A DNA stretch of 5,635 bases. Source: Actinomycetes bacterium (lineage in GTDB: Bacteria > Actinomycetota > Acidimicrobiia > Spongiisociales > UBA5794). A program made the position numbers and the translations under genes. Below are positions 1 to 5,561 of the stretch, piece by piece. The stretch's first letter is position 1. Each line of letters begins with the position of its first letter. Below the pieces are notes generated by a model, which ran no database searches, was not told the DNA's origin, and saw nothing but the letters and a program-made list of their open reading frames with translations. The stretch spans positions 1 to 5,635 of the forward strand of contig JAHEEL010000155.1 of NCBI GenBank assembly GCA_024640745.1, written 5' to 3'.

Positions 1-1
1 C

Positions 2-250
2 ACCTCGGCGATCTGGAGCGACGTCGACGACGCGGATGAGCTCATGGCACGCCTCACCGCACTGCCGGGCTTCGGCGAGTACAAGGCCCGGATCTACCTC
101 GCGGTGCTGGCCCGGCAGCTCGCAGTGCAGCCCGCTGGGTGGGAACGCTACCTACCGGATTGGCCGAACATCTCCGAGATCGGCTCAGCGGCCGACCGCG
201 AGGACCTCAAGGCGCGCAAGAAGGCGTGGAAGGAATCCCGGAAGGCCTAG
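2..250 (+). CDS. HhH-GPD-type base excision DNA repair protein, C-terminal part (5' end outside window)
   Basis: The reading frame is open from the left edge to a TAG stop at 248-250 and gives the last 82 residues. The clearest motif is a helix-hairpin-helix, LPGFGEYKARIYLAVLARQL, of the kind DNA glycosylases and endonuclease III relatives use to grip the DNA backbone. It is followed by a Trp-rich segment (GWERYLPDW) and a Lys/Arg-rich tail ending KAWKESRKA. This arrangement matches the short HhH-GPD-type base-excision-repair-like proteins annotated in actinobacteria, which are about 190 residues long, so roughly the first half is missing here. Aligned without gaps to MutY or EndoIII, the position of the catalytic Asp of the GPD motif falls in AVQPAGW and is not Asp, so glycosylase chemistry is uncertain. 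The gene converges on the SURF1 gene and is not part of the minus-strand cluster. The family call is fairly secure; the enzymatic activity is inference. Confidence 0.8.
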   Translation, partial: TSAIWSDVDDADELMARLTALPGFGEYKARIYLAVLARQLAVQPAGWERYLPDWPNISEIGSAADREDLKARKKAWKESRKA

Positions 251-271
251 CGCTGCGTATCCAGGATTCGC

Positions 272-289
272 AACGTCCCACGGGATGTT
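272..289 (+). terminator. weak hairpin in the convergent intergenic gap, possible terminator of the HhH gene
   Basis: AACGTCC (272-278) pairs with GGATGTT (283-289) around a 4-base loop. One pair is G-U if the plus strand is transcribed and becomes a C-A mismatch on the minus strand, which favours a role for the plus-strand gene ending at 250. No U-run follows, so this could be a chance fold. A smaller stem, GATGG/CCATC at 306-319, lies in the same 99-base gap and could serve the opposite strand. Confidence 0.25.
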
Positions 290-349
290 CACCAGCCCGA
301 AGAACGATGGAGTGCCATCCCCGCTCCCGTGCTGTGGGCACACGACGTT

Positions 350-1120
350 CTACTTGACGGTGCCGACGCTGGTCGTGCGGGAGTCGCGGCGTCTGGCGGT
401 GGTGACCACGAGGATCGGGAATCCGACAGCGGCGACTGCGGCGAAGAGGAACCACTGGATGGCGTAGCTCAGGTGGGATCCCTCGCTGATTTCGAGCGGC
501 GGGAGCGGGACCGGGTAGTCGGCGGGCGGTGGACGCTGCTCGTCGAGCTGCAGATACACGGGCGACAGCCCCGGGCCCCATTGCGGTTCGAGCAGCACGA
601 GGTCGAGGCGGCCGATATCGCGGTACGCGCCGTCCGGACCCACCAACCCGGTCGGCCCTCGATCTTCCGAGCGGCGCAGCAATCCGGTAACGGTCACCTC
701 GGCGCTGGGCGGCGCAGCCTCCGGTACCGGGGGTCCGGCGCTGTCGATCGGGATCCATCCGCGGTTCACCGCAAGGACACCGCCGGACCATTCCAGCGGC
801 GTGACGAGGTTATGCCCTGAAAGCCCGTTGAGCGTGCGGGCTTGGAGGATCACTTCATCATCGACGCGATAGACCCCGCTGACCGTGACCGGGTGGTACT
901 CGAGCGCAGCGGGATCCATCCCCACTTCGGCGATCAATGTCCACAGCGGCACGGGTTCCTGATCGGCAAGCGTCTCGATCTGCGCGTTCGTGGCCCGCCG
1001 CTCGTCCAGCCGCCGCAGCTGCCACAATCCCAGGTTGACGAATGCCACGACCGTCATGACAACGATCAAGGCTCCCGCGACCCAGACTCCGGATCGAAGG
1101 AACGCATAACGGCCCGTCAT
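350..1120 (-). CDS. SURF1 family protein (cytochrome c oxidase assembly factor)
   Basis: The gene encodes 256 residues, a normal length for bacterial SURF1. SURF1 proteins sit in the cytoplasmic membrane and help assemble haem-copper cytochrome c oxidase, probably at the haem a insertion step of subunit I. The family layout is clear: an N-terminal membrane helix (about residues 11-33) runs into the signature GLWQLRR (31-37); an extracytoplasmic domain contains the conserved VNRGWIP (118-124); and the C-terminal segment HLSYAIQWFLFA (216-227) opens the second membrane helix, which ends near 241 and is followed by a short basic cytoplasmic tail. The ATG start overlaps the TGA of the acetyltransferase gene as ATGA (1120-1117). 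No good Shine-Dalgarno sequence precedes it, so translation probably depends on ribosomes finishing the upstream gene. No oxidase subunit or haem A synthase gene lies in the window, so the usual oxidase context is missing. The family assignment is firm. Confidence 0.92.
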   Translation of the reverse strand: MTGRYAFLRSGVWVAGALIVVMTVVAFVNLGLWQLRRLDERRATNAQIETLADQEPVPLWTLIAEVGMDPAALEYHPVTVSGVYRVDDEVILQARTLNGLSGHNLVTPLEWSGGVLAVNRGWIPIDSAGPPVPEAAPPSAEVTVTGLLRRSEDRGPTGLVGPDGAYRDIGRLDLVLLEPQWGPGLSPVYLQLDEQRPPPADYPVPLPPLEISEGSHLSYAIQWFLFAAVAAVGFPILVVTTARRRDSRTTSVGTVK

Positions 1121-2265
1121 GTGTCCGCACCGGGGCCGTCAGTCTCTGAACGTGCGAGTCCGTATGACAGACGATCCACGAGCTCTCCGTTCTTGAGATA
1201 GGCATCGCGCGACACGCCCTCGAGCCGGAAGCCTGCCTTCTCGGCCACGCGGGCAGACGCAGGGTTCGACACGAACACCCCGGCCTCAACCCGGTGCAGG
1301 TCGAGGTCGTCGAAGCAGTAGGCGAGGTAGCGTCGAACGGCAACTGCGGCGATCCCGCGTCCCCAATACCTCGGTGCCAGCCACCATCCCACCTCGGCGG
1401 ACCCGGAGCGAATGTCTGTCTTCGGTTCGCATCCGACTCCCCCGGCGAGGGCATCGTCGACCATGATCGCAAAGCTGAGCGGAGGTTCCTCCTCCTCGCA
1501 TTTGGCGATCCACGCGGCCGCATCATGGTCGGTGTACGGGTAGGGGAACTGGTCCGTCATATACCGAGTGATCCGTTCATCGTCGGCGGCCTCAACCAGC
1601 GCCGCTCGATGACTGGGCGCGAACGGCATGATGAATACATCAGGCCGACTGGTGTCGAGCACCGGTGCTCGCACTGCCGGCCCTGCCTCTCCGCTGACCG
1701 CTTCATCGCTCCCGGTCTCGCTCGGAATCGCGTCCAAGAATCTGCCTCCGGTGCGCCAGTACTCACCATCCGCTCGCGACAGCAGGCTCTCTTCGATCAA
1801 GTAGCGGCGGAGTGCTGCGTAGTCCTCGTGGTAGAGCGCCAGCTGCCGACTCACCGTGGCCTCGTCGTAGCGCACACCCGGCTCGAACTCCTGTGCCAGA
1901 CGCTCCAGCACGACGAGGCGTTTGCGCCGTTGGGCCGGGATTTCGGTCAGTGAATCCCCGGAGAAGAACGTGCGCAGCACCTTTCGCTCAGCGTTGGTCC
2001 AGTCGCCCGCTGTGATGGCATCCGACGCAGGCTCTGCCTTGGAAAGGGTCGACGCAACCGTGTGCAGAGTTTCGAGCGCAAGGCAGTCATCATCGTCCAG
2101 CAGCCCGGCCAGCCTGAGTGCTGCGATCGTTTCGAGCGCGGCACGGCGTGAGATCCCCAAGGCGTCGCTCAGCTCGCCTGCGACCAGAGTCCCCTCAGCG
2201 GCACGCCCGAGGGCGGCAAGGCGGACGGGATCAAGGCACAGCCGGGCGTAGTCCTCGTGATCCAC
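1117..2265 (-). CDS. winged-helix / DUF2087 / GNAT N-acetyltransferase fusion protein
   Basis: With the preferred GTG start the product is 382 residues and has three parts. Residues 2-70 resemble an ArsR/MarR-type winged helix (LCLDPVRLAALG, then ELSDALGISRRAALETIAAL). Residues 88-172 match DUF2087, with PAQRRKRLVVLERL, the YHEDYAALRRYL core and the terminal DGEYWR; this domain is usually found with helix-turn-helix domains. After an acidic, Ser/Gly-rich linker, residues 209-371 form a GNAT domain of the RimJ/RimL type: the acetyl-CoA loop is RYWGRG (299-304), and NPASARVAEKAGF (334-346) is the typical motif following it. The substrate is unknown; an N-terminal amine, an aminoglycoside-like compound or a protein are all possible. 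The start is chosen because GTG at 2265 lies 1 base after the TGA of the gene before it, with GGAGG at 2281-2277, 11 bases upstream. TTG at 2367 and GTG at 2295 are in-frame alternatives inside that gene. The TGA overlaps the SURF1 ATG. Confidence 0.87.
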   Translation of the reverse strand: MDHEDYARLCLDPVRLAALGRAAEGTLVAGELSDALGISRRAALETIAALRLAGLLDDDDCLALETLHTVASTLSKAEPASDAITAGDWTNAERKVLRTFFSGDSLTEIPAQRRKRLVVLERLAQEFEPGVRYDEATVSRQLALYHEDYAALRRYLIEESLLSRADGEYWRTGGRFLDAIPSETGSDEAVSGEAGPAVRAPVLDTSRPDVFIMPFAPSHRAALVEAADDERITRYMTDQFPYPYTDHDAAAWIAKCEEEEPPLSFAIMVDDALAGGVGCEPKTDIRSGSAEVGWWLAPRYWGRGIAAVAVRRYLAYCFDDLDLHRVEAGVFVSNPASARVAEKAGFRLEGVSRDAYLKNGELVDRLSYGLARSETDGPGADT

Positions 2266-2266
2266 G

Positions 2267-3802
2267 TCAGTCGAATCCTCCGCGAGCGGTGTCACCGCTC
2301 CGACGGGAGTCGGCCGCACCGTAGAGTCCGGCAATGGGGTCGAAGACTGCGGCTTGCACCCCTCCAAAGTACATAGCGAGGTCCGGGAAGCGTCGTGCCG
2401 TCATGCCGTCGATCGATCGCACGTCGAGTCCCGGTTCGTGAGCGATCATCGGTGAGCCCTCGAAGATCTCGACATGAAGCCGGGGGTGCGCCACCGCCTC
2501 GCGCAGCGACATACCAAGGTGCAGGAAATTGAGCAGCACCTGCGCGATCGCCGTCGTGATGCGCGATGCCCCGGGGCTCCCGATGGCGAGCACGGAGCCG
2601 TCCGGCCGGCGCGCCACGGTCGGCGCCATGTTCGACACCAAACGCGTCCCCGGATCCAGCGAATGGAATCCCTCCGCCGTGAGTTCGACCTCACCGAGCG
2701 AGTTGTTCAGATACCAACCGGTGTCCGGTACGAGGGACCCCGCCCCGTACCCGGCCGAGACCGTGATTGCGCAAGCATTCCCGTCGGTGTCCGTGACGGA
2801 GGTGTGGACGGTGCTTGGCGAGCGCTCGACGGCGCTCAGGTCGCCGCTGTGGGCGTAGGCAAGGAGCCGTTGTGCTGCTTGGGCTCGCGTGGCGTAGTCG
2901 TCGAGTTGCTCGGCCCGGTACCGCAGGACGGCACGCTGAATCCGAGCCATGCGATCCACCTCACGGGGAATCCATCCCTCGAATGTTGGGGATGAGGCGA
3001 GGAGCAGCATGGCACTGGCGACCGCTCCGCCGACGGCAGGCAACGGGTTGGTAGCAACTTCCCAGTCGTCGAGCTCAAACCGAATCGGGTCACGAGTCTC
3101 GACCCTGTAGGCCTTCAGATCCTCCTCGGTGAGGATCCCGCCGCCGTCGAGCACCGCAGCGCTCGTTCGGCGCCCGATCTCGCCGTCGTAGAGCACCGAG
3201 GCCCCTTCTGCGGCAACCGTCCGCAATGTGTCGGCGAGATGGGGAATGTGGATGATGTCACCCTCGGCAACAGGAGTCCCGTCCAGGTGATGGGTGATCG
3301 ATCGGCTCGTCTCGTCCCATCCGAAGATGAGGCGATGCGAGTGGTCGAGGTACTCCGCGGACGCACGCGTGACCGGGAAGCCCGCCTGGACGATGCGGAT
3401 CGTCGGAGCCAGGATCTCGGCCCATTCGACGGTGCCGAAGCGCCGGTGCGCCTCGGCAAACGCTGCGAACGCTCCCGGGGTAGCAATCGATCCCCAGCCA
3501 ACAATCGTTTCGGTGTGACCGCCGTAGCTCATCTCGACGCGCCGGCCTCCGTCACCGAAGCGCTCCGGCGGAAGGTTGCGACCTGGCATCTCGGCATACC
3601 CGTCGATCACGATCGGCTCTCCGCCGCTCGGCCAGACGGTGACGAAGCCGCTTCCGGCGGGCGCGATGATGCCGATCTCAGTGCACATCGAGGCAATGGA
3701 CGCCCCAATGGCGGCGTCGATTGCGTTCCCACCGGCATCCGCTACCGCCGCGCCGGCAGCTGCAGCCAGTCCGGTCGCCGACGCGATTTGTACTCTTCGC
3801 AT
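2267..3802 (-). CDS. gamma-glutamyltransferase (GGT) family Ntn hydrolase, substrate uncertain
   Basis: The product is 511 residues and belongs to the gamma-glutamyltranspeptidase family, whose members are made as one chain and cut themselves before a Thr that becomes the nucleophile. Family signatures are GGNAIDAAIGAS (24-35), YGGHTETIVGWGSIATPGAF (93-112), LTEEDLKAY (224-232), the processing site TVHTSVTDTDGNA (331-343; predicted nucleophile T331), SNMAPT (390-395), the oxyanion-hole loop GSPGASRI (408-415) and the end GLYGAADSRRSG (492-503). Cleavage would give subunits of about 330 and 181 residues. There is no signal peptide, unlike periplasmic E. coli GGT (580 residues), so a cytoplasmic protein is likely. 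The Arg that binds the substrate carboxylate in E. coli GGT (R114) aligns with Tyr in IDGYAEMPG, and the NNQMDD segment is NNSLGE here, so glutathione may not be the substrate. The ATG lies 11 bases after the ssb stop; an in-frame TGA just upstream rules out a longer start. The nearest GGAGGT is 15 bases away, unusually far. Confidence 0.9.
   Translation of the reverse strand: MRRVQIASATGLAAAAGAAVADAGGNAIDAAIGASIASMCTEIGIIAPAGSGFVTVWPSGGEPIVIDGYAEMPGRNLPPERFGDGGRRVEMSYGGHTETIVGWGSIATPGAFAAFAEAHRRFGTVEWAEILAPTIRIVQAGFPVTRASAEYLDHSHRLIFGWDETSRSITHHLDGTPVAEGDIIHIPHLADTLRTVAAEGASVLYDGEIGRRTSAAVLDGGGILTEEDLKAYRVETRDPIRFELDDWEVATNPLPAVGGAVASAMLLLASSPTFEGWIPREVDRMARIQRAVLRYRAEQLDDYATRAQAAQRLLAYAHSGDLSAVERSPSTVHTSVTDTDGNACAITVSAGYGAGSLVPDTGWYLNNSLGEVELTAEGFHSLDPGTRLVSNMAPTVARRPDGSVLAIGSPGASRITTAIAQVLLNFLHLGMSLREAVAHPRLHVEIFEGSPMIAHEPGLDVRSIDGMTARRFPDLAMYFGGVQAAVFDPIAGLYGAADSRRSGDTARGGFD
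2277..2281 (-). promoter_or_regulatory. Shine-Dalgarno of the wHTH-DUF2087-GNAT gene
   Basis: GGAGG on the minus strand lies inside the last codons of the gamma-glutamyltransferase-family gene, 11 bases before GTG 2265. It supports that start over the TTG at 2367, which would place 34 extra low-complexity residues before the winged helix. The spacing is slightly long. Because the upstream stop lies between this site and the GTG, termination-coupled reinitiation is likely. Confidence 0.55.
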
Positions 3803-3813
3803 GAGCGATCAGG

Positions 3814-4173
3814 CTAGACCTCCGCGGCACCCTCCACCATCGCAAGGGCAGCGTCCTCGACGTCGACCTTGGCGCGTTCCGGCCATCGCTGCACGTTGTA
3901 GGCGACGATCTCGATGCGGCCGCGCCGGTTGTGGTCATCGCTCCAGAAGCGGCGCTGCACGCCACCGGCGATCCATAGGCCGTCGCCACGAACGAGCTCC
4001 GCCGTCCACTCAGGCGGGTCCCATTGGACGACCGGCACGACGTCAGTGCGCCGGCGGGGTTCCTCGCTGCGGGCGATCATCAGATAGCGGGCCAGCGTGG
4101 ACCCGGCCTCGAACGCTGAGATTTCCGGATCAGTGGCAAGGCGACCGCTGATCACGACGAGATTGAGGTCCAT
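3814..4173 (-). CDS. short single-stranded DNA-binding protein (SSB family, OB fold)
   Basis: The product is 119 residues. It follows the SSB OB-fold pattern from the first strand to the last: LVVISGRLATDPEI (5-18), a second strand with ARYLMIARSEE (28-38), DVVPVVQW (44-51) in place of the usual DWFNVVAW, ELVRGDGLWIAGGVQRRFW (59-77), then RGRIEIVAYNVQRW (84-97). Canonical SSBs bind single-stranded DNA as tetramers and recruit partners through an acidic tail ending DDDIPF. Here the protein stops about 20 residues after the fold, at EGAAEV, so that tail is absent and this is probably a secondary or specialised paralogue. The ATG at 4173 is chosen because GAGGAG lies 5 bases upstream and the OB fold begins at once; an 88-residue extension upstream would read through the leader and has no family resemblance. 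The stop lies 11 bases before the GGT-family ATG. The fold call is good; the cellular role is open. Confidence 0.85.
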   Translation of the reverse strand: MDLNLVVISGRLATDPEISAFEAGSTLARYLMIARSEEPRRRTDVVPVVQWDPPEWTAELVRGDGLWIAGGVQRRFWSDDHNRRGRIEIVAYNVQRWPERAKVDVEDAALAMVEGAAEV

Positions 4174-4178
4174 GGAAT

Positions 4179-4224
4179 CTCCTCTCGTGTCGAGGAGGTG
4201 CGGGGCCCCAGGGTATGGCGCACC
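4179..4224 (-). promoter_or_regulatory. structured leader of ssb: two abutting inverted repeats, one covering the Shine-Dalgarno
   Basis: The 65-base gap before ssb, read on the minus strand, holds GGTGCG (4224-4219) complementary to CGCACC (4202-4197) across a 16-base loop. This is followed directly by CTCCTC (4197-4192) complementary to GAGGAG (4184-4179) across a 7-base loop. GAGGAG is the ssb Shine-Dalgarno, so the second fold would hide it. The two stems share only base 4197. What is seen is the complementarity; translational control is inference. Confidence 0.4.
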
Positions 4225-4238
4225 AGTGACAGATCCCG

Positions 4239-5072
4239 CTAGGAGCTTCTGGCGATCTCGCGGTCGAGTGCGTCCAGCCCTGGGAACGAAGGGTCGTTGA
4301 GAACGATCGCGTCGGCGATTCGTCGTGCGGTGGCCGTCTCGCCGGTATGCGCTGCGGCACGAGCGGCCACGTACCAGACCCGCAGGTCGGCCTCGTGCGC
4401 ATTCGGGCCGACGCGCTCCGGGCCGGTGAGGTCCCACGCGGCGGCCGCATCACCCCTCTCGAGGAGGTGGGAGCCGTACACGACCTTTCCCTCCTTCCAT
4501 ACGCTCGGCGGAACATCCGCCTTCTCGAGCATGTCCCAGGTCTTGGCGACATCGCGGTCGCGGTTCATTGCGCGCAATACGTCCATCTCGATCGGCAGAT
4601 GCACGGCCTCACCCGCCATGCGCCGATAGGCGCGCAGCTCGGACAGCGCGGTGTCCCAGTCTCCGATTCGGTAGGCGGACAGGCCGAGGACCTCACGGAT
4701 TGTTGCGTCCTGAGGCGAGAGGTTCTTCGCTGCCTTCGCATGCTTGACGGCTGCGTGATAGCGGCTATCGGCCATTGCCGCCGACGCTTCGCCGAGTGCC
4801 TCGAGCGCGGGAGCCACTCGTTCCTTGGGCGTCACGCGAACGAGCCCTTCAACGACCCAGTTCGGCAGATCGACGGCCGCTCCCTTGAGATCTCGGCGAC
4901 GCTTGCCCTCGTTCGGAGACCTCGGAGCGGCTTTGTCTCGTGTGGTCGCCGAGTAGTGCTTCTTCTTGCGGCCCTGTCCGCGAGGCTGTGAACCCTGCGC
5001 ACCGCGACCTTGGTCGGAACGCTTCTGGCCTCCGGAACGCTTGCGCGGCTTCGGTGTTCTGTTGTCGGCGAT
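4239..5072 (-). CDS. TPR-repeat protein with basic N-terminal tail, probable ATC start
   Basis: The proposed product is 277 residues. Residues 1-61 are disordered and very rich in Lys, Arg, Gly and Gln (for example KPRKRSGGQKRSDQGRG and RKKKHYSATTRDK). DLPNWVVEGLVRVTPKERV (68-86) then leads into paired helices of tetratricopeptide type, seen at about 92-159 (RYHAAVKHAKAAKNLSPQDA; LGLSAYRIGDWDTALSELRAY) and again at 231-265 (RVWYVAARAAAHTGETATARRIADAI). TPR folds bind other proteins; the partner is unknown, and the basic tail could touch nucleic acid. The start matters. The only common start codon within the ORF body near the N terminus is GTG at 4835, but it would cut into the folded segment and has no promoter close by. 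The frame is open upstream, and ATC at 5072 follows GGAGGT by exactly 7 bases and would give (M)ADNRTPKPRK, a typical N terminus for such proteins. A sequencing error in an ATG is the alternative. This gene heads the minus-strand cluster. Confidence 0.75.
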   Translation of the reverse strand: MADNRTPKPRKRSGGQKRSDQGRGAQGSQPRGQGRKKKHYSATTRDKAAPRSPNEGKRRRDLKGAAVDLPNWVVEGLVRVTPKERVAPALEALGEASAAMADSRYHAAVKHAKAAKNLSPQDATIREVLGLSAYRIGDWDTALSELRAYRRMAGEAVHLPIEMDVLRAMNRDRDVAKTWDMLEKADVPPSVWKEGKVVYGSHLLERGDAAAAWDLTGPERVGPNAHEADLRVWYVAARAAAHTGETATARRIADAIVLNDPSFPGLDALDREIARSS

Positions 5073-5079
5073 GAGAGAG

Positions 5080-5085
5080 ACCTCC
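5080..5085 (-). promoter_or_regulatory. Shine-Dalgarno GGAGGT deciding the TPR gene start
   Basis: This is a full anti-Shine-Dalgarno match on the minus strand, followed by CTCTCTC and then ATC at 5072-5070. The 7-base spacing is optimal. No ATG, GTG or TTG in any frame lies at a suitable distance, which is the main reason to propose ATC as the start codon. Confidence 0.6.
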
Positions 5086-5098
5086 GGGTCGCGAGCGA

Positions 5099-5104
5099 AT
5101 CCTA
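5099..5104 (-). promoter_or_regulatory. probable -10 element (TAGGAT) of the TPR-led operon
   Basis: TAGGAT on the minus strand resembles the actinobacterial housekeeping -10 consensus (TANNNT) and lies 26 bases before the ATC start. Transcription would begin near 5092 with a leader of about 20 bases containing the GGAGGT. No convincing TTGACA-like -35 is seen 16-18 bases further upstream, which is common for actinobacterial promoters. Confidence 0.45.
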
Positions 5105-5170
5105 CCGGCCGACGGCGACAGCGGATGCGCTGTCTCCTGCGGTTCGAATCGACGGCCGCAGAACAACGCC

Positions 5171-5319
5171 ATGTCAGACATCGACGCCAATGCGCTGCTG
5201 CTCGCCGTCAGGGAAGCGTCTTCCGAGGATCAGCTCGTCACGGCGGCAACGGTCGGTCGACCACCGCGCACATCACCACCCCGATGGAGACCGACCGCCG
5301 GGACGACACGGACGCGTGA
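5171..5319 (+). pseudogene. possible small ORF split by a frameshift at a CGGT repeat
   Basis: ATG at 5171 opens MSDIDANALLLAVREASSED and continues with QLVTAATVG; its codons mostly end in G or C, as in real genes of this genome. After about 5250 that frame loses its bias, while the frame one base earlier gains it and runs with almost every codon ending in G or C (TTAHITTPMETDRRDDTDA) to a TGA at 5317-5319. The switch falls on CGGTCGGTCG (5250-5259). One more CGGT unit would join both halves into a single ORF of about 50 codons. No family is recognised and no Shine-Dalgarno sequence precedes the ATG, so a chance pattern is quite possible. Confidence 0.25.
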
Positions 5320-5338
5320 CCAACCCTCGGAAACGCAA

Positions 5339-5373
5339 AGAAGGGCCGCTCCACAGCGTGGAACGGCCCTTCT
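5339..5373 (-). terminator. intrinsic terminator of the rRNA operon
   Basis: An inverted repeat pairs 5339-5354 with 5358-5373 around a 3-base loop: ten pairs (AGAAGGGCCG/CGGCCCTTCT), one internal G-U, then five pairs (TCCAC/GTGGA). The internal position is a G-U wobble only if the minus strand is transcribed; on the plus strand it is a C-A mismatch. On the minus strand the stem ends CCCTTCT and is followed by TTGCGTTTCC, a moderate U-rich tail. It starts about 10 bases after the 5S 3' end, as expected for an rrn terminator. Confidence 0.85.
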
Positions 5374-5382
5374 CTCAAGAGT

Positions 5383-5500
<118 letters not shown>

Positions 5501-5506
5501 CCTTCT

Positions 5507-5525
5507 GAGCGCTCGTTGAGCACTC
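5507..5525 (-). other. hairpin in the 23S-5S spacer
   Basis: On the minus strand GAGTGCTC and GAGCGCTC pair over eight positions around the loop AAC, with one G-U that would be C-A on the opposite strand. It sits 6 bases before the 5S 5' end, in a spacer without a tRNA, and could mark where the precursor is cut. The pairing is seen; the processing role is inferred. Confidence 0.5.
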
Positions 5526-5561
5526 CATAGCGAGTACGAGTTGCCGTCGCGATATTCATAA

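Noticed and set aside
207..791. Long Arg/Pro-rich minus-strand ORF
   Set aside because: It overlaps SURF1 in another frame and lacks any family motif, whereas the SURF1 frame has clear signatures along its whole length.
1294..1953. 219-residue plus-strand ORF antisense to the acetyltransferase gene
   Set aside because: Antisense open frames are common in GC-rich genes; the opposite strand carries intact GNAT and DUF2087 motifs here.
3814..4437. Longer 207-residue version of the ssb product
   Set aside because: The first 88 residues are Arg-rich, resemble no SSB and read through both the leader and the end of the TPR gene; a strong Shine-Dalgarno supports ATG 4173.
5141..5160. GGTTCGAATC at 5140-5149, resembling the T-loop of a tRNA
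   Set aside because: The flanking bases do not form a five-pair T-stem on either strand, and no acceptor, D or anticodon arm is found around it.
4849..5190. Minus-strand ORF from ATG 5190 overlapping the N-terminal part of the TPR gene
   Set aside because: It is out of frame with the TPR domain, has no Shine-Dalgarno and a composition typical of a shadow frame; joining it to the TPR gene would need a frameshift.
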